From positions 1 through 9,846 of the forward strand of contig JAUWWU010000015.1 of the NCBI GenBank assembly GCA_030616695.1: DNA of 9,846 nt, written 5' to 3'. Origin of the DNA: Candidatus Omnitrophota bacterium. GTDB taxonomy: Bacteria > Omnitrophota > Gorgyraeia > JAHIPI01. The notes under the pieces are model-generated. The model had not been told where the DNA came from and did not search any database. It saw nothing but the letters and a program-made list of their open reading frames with translations. Numbering within the stretch: the stretch's first letter is position 1; every line of letters starts with the position of its first letter. This document shows positions 5,319 through 9,846 of this stretch, in pieces. A program made the translations under genes and the position numbers.

Positions 5319-6104
5319 CTACCAGGACGTGACGAATTTACCCTGCCCGAGGGTGGGTTCGCTGCCGGCGACATCAAATGTTTCGAGCTCGATTACTTCC
5401 GGCCTGTTTCCGTTAACGTCGAACCTGAGATAGCGCGCCAAAACCGCATCAAAGGTGACTGTCCCCGCCGGAGATTCCACGGGATTCGTTACTGCCTGGT
5501 AAGCAATATCATCACCGGAATACATTATTGCGTATGTATCGATTTTAGTGCCGTCAAAGGTAATCCTGTCGAATGTAATCGAACTCAAAAAATCCAGTTT
5601 CAGCCACGAGCCGTTATTAACACTGGATTTCCACCTAGTGCCGCTATCCCCGTCAATGGCCCTGTCGGCCGTGTTAGGTCCCTGCACAGATGAAGCAGAC
5701 GCAGTAGCACTTAAGGAAAGATTGGTAAAGGTAATCGGTATATCTTTCTCAATGACTCTTCTTTTGGCTACCGGGTTTATGTCGTCGGGGATATACCCTT
5801 CCGATACTATAGTAATAGTATTGTCGCCGTTATCGGTGGTGGTAAAAGTGTATGTCCCCGCCCCGAACGATATGTCCTCTTCTCCGAAACCGGCTGTTTC
5901 TCCGCCGGCTGTCAGCTCCCATCTTGCTTTGGCAAGCCCTGCTTCAGCTATATAAAAAGCCCTCATATTCATCAGGCCGGCACCGGTGCTCCCTATCTCA
6001 TCGCTGACCATAGACGCGAAGGCCAGGACTATAACCGTTAAAGTGACCAATACAATAAAAGTAAGTATAAGTATCGCTCCTTTTTCTTTTTCAAACCGAT
6101 ACAT
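5319..6104 (-). CDS. PilX/GspK-type minor pseudopilin with C-terminal discoidin domain
   Basis: A 261-residue protein. The N-terminus is PilX-like: a basic start ending KEKG (6-9), a probable prepilin cleavage after Gly9, a hydrophobic helix (10-32) and the segment MNMRAFYIAEAGLAKARWEL (45-64), which is highly characteristic. The usual Glu at +5 of the mature pilin is absent (Leu14), as in GspK, the tip-capping T2SS subunit. After a beta-rich linker (about 75-128) comes a stretch matching an F5/8 type C (discoidin) domain: SATASASS (132-139), ADRAIDGDSGTRW (146-158), SWLKLDF (166-172), FDRITFDG (178-185), ARYLRFDV (223-230) and IELETFDV (238-245). Such domains are jelly-roll folds that often bind carbohydrates or lipids. 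Placed at the tip of a pilus it would act as an adhesin or substrate receptor; that is inference. A GGGA at 6113-6116 precedes the ATG, and the gene follows the GspJ-like gene by 30 nt. Confidence 0.85.
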   Translation of the reverse strand: MYRFEKEKGAILILTFIVLVTLTVIVLAFASMVSDEIGSTGAGLMNMRAFYIAEAGLAKARWELTAGGETAGFGEEDISFGAGTYTFTTTDNGDNTITIVSEGYIPDDINPVAKRRVIEKDIPITFTNLSLSATASASSVQGPNTADRAIDGDSGTRWKSSVNNGSWLKLDFLSSITFDRITFDGTKIDTYAIMYSGDDIAYQAVTNPVESPAGTVTFDAVLARYLRFDVNGNRPEVIELETFDVAGSEPTLGQGKFVTSW

Positions 6105-6134
6105 CTGGAATTTCCCGATTCTATCCGCGCCCGA

Positions 6135-6635
6135 TCACTGATTTCTGGCATATGCGCCGGAACTTAAGTCGATTGTCTCGTCGGCATTACTCATAGTCAG
6201 GGACATAATGATGACCCTGATGTTATCACGGTTGTTACCCGTGATGGGAAAGGGCATAACCGCATTATTTAAATCACGGTATAAAAGGCCGAAACTCTGC
6301 ACATTATACGCCAAAACCGTTGACGTTCCGCTGACTGTCCTGATAAGCCGGTTGTCATCCGTGGCAAAGGTTATGTCTTCATTGCCACCGTCGTCATCCA
6401 GGTCAGCGTCGAATTTTACCCGGTCTGCATGCGCGATGGTGAAACTATCCGCCTGGCTTATTTCCCGGACCATCTTTTCCAAAGCCAGAGTGCCGTCCTG
6501 CCTGATCTCTGCCCTGTTCACGCCTGAATTCCATGTCCTTAATCCCGCAACAAAAACCCATGAAACAGAGAGCATCAGCACGGAAAAAAGCGCAATAACG
6601 ATTATAAGCTCTATTAAAGTAAATCCCTTTTTCAT
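6135..6635 (-). CDS. GspJ/PilW-type minor pseudopilin
   Basis: A 166-residue prepilin. The leader is MKKG with cleavage expected between Gly4 and Phe5 of MKKGFTLIELIIVIALF; Glu9 is the +5 glutamate needed for subunit docking. The signature GLRTWNSGVNRAEIRQDGTL (31-50) followed by ALEKMVREISQA is the typical GspJ/PilW segment after the first helix. An acidic loop FDADLDDDGGNEDITF (75-90) may bind calcium. There are no cysteines. I start at the ATG at 6635, which shares its A with the stop of the preceding gene (TGATG) and has AGGA 4 nt upstream. A TTG one codon earlier is possible but too near that ribosome binding site. In T2SS, J forms a tip complex with I and K, whose homologues flank it here. 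Confidence 0.85.
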   Translation of the reverse strand: MKKGFTLIELIIVIALFSVLMLSVSWVFVAGLRTWNSGVNRAEIRQDGTLALEKMVREISQADSFTIAHADRVKFDADLDDDGGNEDITFATDDNRLIRTVSGTSTVLAYNVQSFGLLYRDLNNAVMPFPITGNNRDNIRVIIMSLTMSNADETIDLSSGAYARNQ

Positions 6636-6997
6636 CAATTCCTGGAAATATAGGTCACTAACGGGACGCTTATCTCATCGTCTTTAAAGGTCCAGGATAC
6701 AGTCACCGTAACTTGTTTAAGGTCGGTCTCCGGCGCAGTCACGGCTACTTCCCTTTGGAATCCCGGAAAACCGCTGACAGGTGCCTTAGCTTCGCTGACT
6801 ATGCCGGTGAAATCCAGATTTTTAATCTCTTCCATCCTTCTCTGGGCCAGGTTCATGGCGATCGTCGTATCCTCAGCATCGGCGGCGCTAACAAGCCCCC
6901 TGCTGAACAGCCCCATCATGACAATAACCCCTGATGTAAAAACAAGAAGGGCGATAAGCACTTCCAATAATGTAAAACCGCTTTTCTTAACCGGCAT
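6635..6997 (-). CDS. GspI/PilV-type minor pseudopilin
   Basis: A 120-residue prepilin with leader MPVKKSG and mature start FTLLEVLIALLVFTSGVIVM; Glu12 is the +5 residue. The stretch AMNLAQRRMEEIKN (47-60) after the hydrophobic helix is the hallmark of GspI/PilV proteins (usual form A..LAQ..ME.I). The C-terminal half (80-120) is a small beta-sheet domain with QREVAVT and KQVTVTVSWTFKDDE. The start is well supported by AAGAGG at 7005-7010, 7 nt upstream and overlapping the stop codon of the GspG-type gene. In T2SS, GspI starts the tip complex by recruiting J and then K; the same three classes are encoded here in the same order. Confidence 0.85.
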   Translation of the reverse strand: MPVKKSGFTLLEVLIALLVFTSGVIVMMGLFSRGLVSAADAEDTTIAMNLAQRRMEEIKNLDFTGIVSEAKAPVSGFPGFQREVAVTAPETDLKQVTVTVSWTFKDDEISVPLVTYISRN

Positions 6998-7008
6998 ACT
7001 CTATCCTC

Positions 7009-7446
7009 TTACGGTATCGTATCCCTTCCCGTATTAGATACATAAATGCAGCTGTCGCCGTTTGTTTCTGATACCACATCCACGGCGATCGTCGCGCTCC
7101 CGTTGCCGTCTGCCCCGACGGAATAAATAACGTAATACTGGTTGTTGGTGCCACCCCTGACATACCCATAATCATTTCCAGGGTCAAACGGATCCGTAGG
7201 AGCGGTAGGGCCTATAATATCGGGGCTGGCGCCTTCAATATCATCAGGAAAAGTAATAGGATAAGCGTTATTGTTGTGAATATAATAACTCTCAACCGCG
7301 GTTTGGAGCGTCCTCAACTCGCCTTTTGCCTGGGCGATCAGCCCTTCTTCCCGCATGCCCCTGAAACGCGGAAGCGCTATGCCGATCAAAATAGAGATCA
7401 CCATTATTACTATCAAAAGCTCTATCAACGTAAAGCCCTTTTTCAT
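7009..7446 (-). CDS. GspG/PilE-type major pseudopilin
   Basis: A 145-residue prepilin with a minimal leader MKKG, mature start FTLIELLIVIMVISILIGIA and Glu9 at +5. ALPRFRGMREEGLIAQAKGE follows, with RTLQTAVESYYIHNNNAYPI (45-64), a typical end of the pilin helix. The C-terminal part has DPFDPGNDYGYV (85-96) and YYVIYSVGADGNGS (104-117), resembling the DPWG...YSxGxDG pattern of GspG, in which this area holds a calcium ion. A single cysteine (133) excludes the disulfide loop of many type IV pilins. This is the most likely main fibre subunit. The start is well supported by AAGGGGG at 7454-7460, 7 nt upstream, one of the best ribosome binding sites in the window and consistent with high expression. 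It follows the GspF gene by 36 nt. Confidence 0.88.
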   Translation of the reverse strand: MKKGFTLIELLIVIMVISILIGIALPRFRGMREEGLIAQAKGELRTLQTAVESYYIHNNNAYPITFPDDIEGASPDIIGPTAPTDPFDPGNDYGYVRGGTNNQYYVIYSVGADGNGSATIAVDVVSETNGDSCIYVSNTGRDTIP

Positions 7447-7482
7447 TTTACATCCCCCTTTCCCGTTTTCTTCTTTTTGCGG

Positions 7483-8697
7483 CTAATGGCGTAAAATCTT
7501 TATCATGTCAAAAATAGGCAGGAGCATAGAAGCCATAATAAAAGCTACCAGCCCTCCTATAATCACCAAAAATAACGGCTCTATTAGAGTCGTCAATTTC
7601 TTTATAGTATAACCGAGCGACATATCATAAAAATCCGCGATTTTATCGAGCATTTTATCCAGACTCCCTGTCTCCTCTCCCGCCGAGATCATCTGGACGG
7701 TATCGGGCGGAAACTCCCCGCTTATCCTTAAGGGCTCCGACATCTTTTCTCCTTTTTCGACGGAACTTCGCACAGTTCCGATGACGCGCCCCAATACCTC
7801 ATTGCCGACTACATCCCTTGTTATGTCTAATGAATCAAGTATCGGGACGCCGCTTGCCGTGAGGGTGCCCAATGTCCTGGCAAACCTGGAAACGGAGGCC
7901 TTGCGATGCAGAGCCCCGAATACGGGTGTTTTCAATTTAAACCTATCAAAATTAAAACGTCCCCTTTCCGTGTTCACGTAATATCTTATACCGGCAAAGC
8001 CGATCAAAAGAAACAAGATAATCGCATACCAGAACTGCTTAATGCCCGTCCCTATATAATAGAGGATAAGCGTAGGCACCGGCAATGTCACGCCGGACCT
8101 TATAAATATCGTGACAAACTGCGGGATGATGAACGTCACTATAAAAAGTGTAACTGTTATTCCGGCGGCCAAGAGTATAATAGGATAAAAAAGGGCGCCT
8201 TTGACCTTCTGCCTAAGGTCTATTTGCCGCTCGAAATATTCCGCGTATCTTGCCGAAACCATATCCAATTTTCCGCTGACCTCGCCGGCCCTCACCATGT
8301 TTACAAACAACCCGGGAAATATAAGGGGGTGCCTTGCGAGCGCCTGTGAAAAACTATCCCCGGCTTCAACGTTTCTTGAGATACTGCCGACGGCTTCTTT
8401 CAATATCTTATTGCCTATCTGTTTATGGAGCGTATCTAAACTGGCTAATATGGGCATCCCTGCATTTATCATATTGGAGAATTGGATATAAAACATTATC
8501 ATATCTTCGGCGCTTATTCTCTGCAATTTTTCGAATATCGGCTCTATCTTGATGCCGGGCGTAGATTCGGTGACATAGGTAGTCATATAGCCCATCTTAC
8601 GAAGCTTATCCACCAGTTCTGTTTTGTCATCTGCTTCCATTGTTCCGTTAACCAGTTTCCCCGTCACATCCCTTGCTTTATACAGATATATCGGCAC
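7483..8697 (-). CDS. GspF/PilC inner-membrane platform protein
   Basis: A 404-residue polytopic membrane protein of the usual family length (about 400). After an N-terminal cytoplasmic domain opening MPIYLYKARDVTGKLVNG there are two repeated T2SSF domains. The first (about 68-192) holds the motif AGEVSGKLD (137-145), the second (about 270-392) the matching AGEETGSLD (339-347), each followed by a membrane hairpin. Three membrane segments are visible, about 170-194, 222-240 and 373-395. The protein sits under the growing fibre and is thought to be turned by the ATPase to insert pilins. The start is clear: GAGGAG at 8703-8708, 5 nt before the ATG. It stands 42 nt after the ATPase gene and 36 nt before the major pilin gene. 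PilC (pilus) and GspF (secretion) cannot be separated from this sequence alone. Confidence 0.93.
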   Translation of the reverse strand: MPIYLYKARDVTGKLVNGTMEADDKTELVDKLRKMGYMTTYVTESTPGIKIEPIFEKLQRISAEDMIMFYIQFSNMINAGMPILASLDTLHKQIGNKILKEAVGSISRNVEAGDSFSQALARHPLIFPGLFVNMVRAGEVSGKLDMVSARYAEYFERQIDLRQKVKGALFYPIILLAAGITVTLFIVTFIIPQFVTIFIRSGVTLPVPTLILYYIGTGIKQFWYAIILFLLIGFAGIRYYVNTERGRFNFDRFKLKTPVFGALHRKASVSRFARTLGTLTASGVPILDSLDITRDVVGNEVLGRVIGTVRSSVEKGEKMSEPLRISGEFPPDTVQMISAGEETGSLDKMLDKIADFYDMSLGYTIKKLTTLIEPLFLVIIGGLVAFIMASMLLPIFDMIKILRH

Positions 8698-8739
8698 TTT
8701 ATCTCCTCACTTCGTTCGTCGGTAACTTATAACTCTGAA

Positions 8740-9846
8740 TCATTCTTCCTGCGTCACTCTCAATACTTCCTCAACGGTAGTAAGGCCGTCCTTGATCTTC
8801 TGTATCCCGTCTTCCTGCAGTGTCCCCATCCCCGAAAAACGGCATTGATTTCTGATTTCATCCAGCGGCGCCTTGGCAATTGTAAAATTGCGTATCTTTT
8901 CGTCCATGGTAAGCAGCTCAAATATGCCTATCCTACCTCTATAACCGCTGTTCATACATTTATTGCAGCCTTTTCCCCTGTAAAAATGGATTTTCTCTTT
9001 TTCGTCTAAGCCGATGTCTTTTAATTCTTCCTTGGCAGGGCTGTACCTTTCTCTGCATTCGGAGCAAATGGTTCTGACCAATCTCTGCGCCAAAATACCG
9101 ATAACGGACGACGAAACCAGAAAAGGCTCTACCCTCATATCGATCAATCTCGTTATCGCTCCCGGCGCATCGTTTGTGTGAAGCGTGGAAAAGACCAGGT
9201 GGCCTGTCAGGGCGGCATGGACGGCTATTTCAGCGGTCTCAAAATCCCTTATCTCGCCCACCATTATAATATCCGGGTCCTGCCTCAACATAGACCTCAA
9301 GCCGTTTGCAAAAGTAAGATCTACCTTGGGATTCACCTGGATCTGCCTGATGCCCTCAAGTTTATACTCCACAGGGTCCTCGATCGTTATAATATTTTTT
9401 TCAACTATATTTATCTTGGCCAAAGAGGCATAAAGCGTGGTCGTTTTTCCGCTTCCGGTAGGGCCTGTGACCAGAATAATGCCGTGCGGCCGGGAAATGA
9501 GGTCCTGATATTTATTGAGGATGGTTTTGGGAAACCCTATATCCCTAAGGGCTAAAAGTGCGGTTGACACATTCAAAAGGCGCAATACGACATTCTCTCC
9601 GTATATCGTGGGCATACAGGATACGCGGACATCTATTTGCTTGCCCTCCGCTTTAATACTAAACCTCCCGTCCTGCGGGGCCCTTCTTTCGGCGATATCC
9701 AGATTTGCCATGATCTTGATCCTTGAGATTATAGCGGATTGAATATATTTAGGCGGAGACGCTACCTCGTGCAACATGCCGTCTACCCTGAATCTTGTCT
9801 TAAGCACTTCCTCTTCCGGTTCTATGTGTATGTCGCTTGCCCTTTC
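8740..9846 (-). CDS. GspE/PilB assembly ATPase (5' end outside window)
   Basis: A hexameric cytoplasmic ATPase that powers pseudopilus or pilus extension. The reading frame stays open to the window edge, giving 368 visible residues; the N-terminal domain that binds the platform protein is missing. The fragment begins in ASDIHIEP (residues 3-10), a family hallmark, then has Walker [10 protein letters not shown] (128-136), Asp box TIEDPVEY, Walker B region [10 protein letters not shown] (192-201), His box [12 protein letters not shown] (215-226) and the tetracysteine zinc site Cys261/Cys264 and Cys294/Cys297, which marks extension ATPases rather than the retraction ATPase PilT. A shorter frame from an internal GTG at 9807 would cut through the conserved domain and is not the real start. 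It is the first visible gene of the operon, 42 nt upstream of gspF. Confidence 0.95.
   Translation of the reverse strand, partial: ERASDIHIEPEEEVLKTRFRVDGMLHEVASPPKYIQSAIISRIKIMANLDIAERRAPQDGRFSIKAEGKQIDVRVSCMPTIYGENVVLRLLNVSTALLALRDIGFPKTILNKYQDLISRPHGIILVTGPTGSGKTTTLYASLAKINIVEKNIITIEDPVEYKLEGIRQIQVNPKVDLTFANGLRSMLRQDPDIIMVGEIRDFETAEIAVHAALTGHLVFSTLHTNDAPGAITRLIDMRVEPFLVSSSVIGILAQRLVRTICSECRERYSPAKEELKDIGLDEKEKIHFYRGKGCNKCMNSGYRGRIGIFELLTMDEKIRNFTIAKAPLDEIRNQCRFSGMGTLQEDGIQKIKDGLTTVEEVLRVTQEE

Noticed and set aside
5548..5955. Plus-strand open frame of 135 codons, and another at 5304-5693
   Set aside because: Both are antisense to the discoidin-pilin gene. Their composition is a mirror of its codons and no motif is seen.
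6636..6638. TTG start one codon upstream for the GspJ-type pilin
   Set aside because: The AGGA would be only 1 base from the TTG. The ATG at 6635 has proper spacing and gives the usual MKKGFTLIE leader.
6987..7187. Minus-strand open frame of 66 codons overlapping the GspG-type and GspI-type genes
   Set aside because: It is a shadow frame; the prepilin frames there carry clear leader and helix signatures.
8482..9009. Plus-strand open frame of 175 codons
   Set aside because: It is antisense to the well-supported gspE and gspF genes, spans their junction and has no recognisable domain.

Overview
All recognisable genes in this window lie on the minus strand, so transcription runs from high to low coordinates. 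The content is a bacterial envelope machine followed by a small housekeeping and sugar-nucleotide block. I could not assign the organism by search. A Gram-negative (diderm) bacterium is likely because PilM/N/O and PilP/GspC-type proteins are present. The style of the pilins, the PilM-PilN fusion and the UUCG-capped intergenic hairpins remind me of uncultivated PVC-related lineages such as Omnitrophota; that is inference only.

Region 1 (9846 down to 2763) is one compact operon for a type IV pilus or type II secretion-like system. In transcription order it encodes an assembly ATPase (GspE/PilB, 5' end outside the window), an inner-membrane platform protein (GspF/PilC), a major pseudopilin (GspG type), three minor pseudopilins (GspI/PilV, GspJ/PilW and GspK/PilX types), a PilM-PilN fusion equivalent in architecture to GspL, a PilO/GspM protein, and a small membrane-anchored PilP/GspC-like protein. 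Genes are separated by 42 nt or less, touch or overlap. The order E-F-G-I-J-K-L-M matches classical T2SS operons, while the platform sequences look PilM/N/O-like. The most notable gene is the GspK/PilX-like subunit, whose C-terminal half is a discoidin (F5/8 type C) domain, which suggests a ligand-binding pilus tip. No secretin, prepilin peptidase, GspH or PilT is visible here.

Region 2 (2762 to 2621) is a short intergenic stretch packed with inverted repeats, including a perfect 12-bp palindrome just after the pilus operon and two related hairpins.

Region 3 (2620 to 1) starts with tRNA-Arg(ACG), then a GDP-mannose 4,6-dehydratase, a calcineurin-like metallophosphoesterase, a broken response-regulator receiver remnant, and tRNA adenosine deaminase TadA, which runs off the window edge with at most a few residues missing. 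TadA is known to edit A34 of tRNA-Arg(ACG), so enzyme and substrate lie about 2.1 kb apart on the same strand. Two homopolymer-associated reading-frame breaks (the 3' end of the dehydratase gene and the receiver remnant) deserve checking as real decay, recoding or sequence error.
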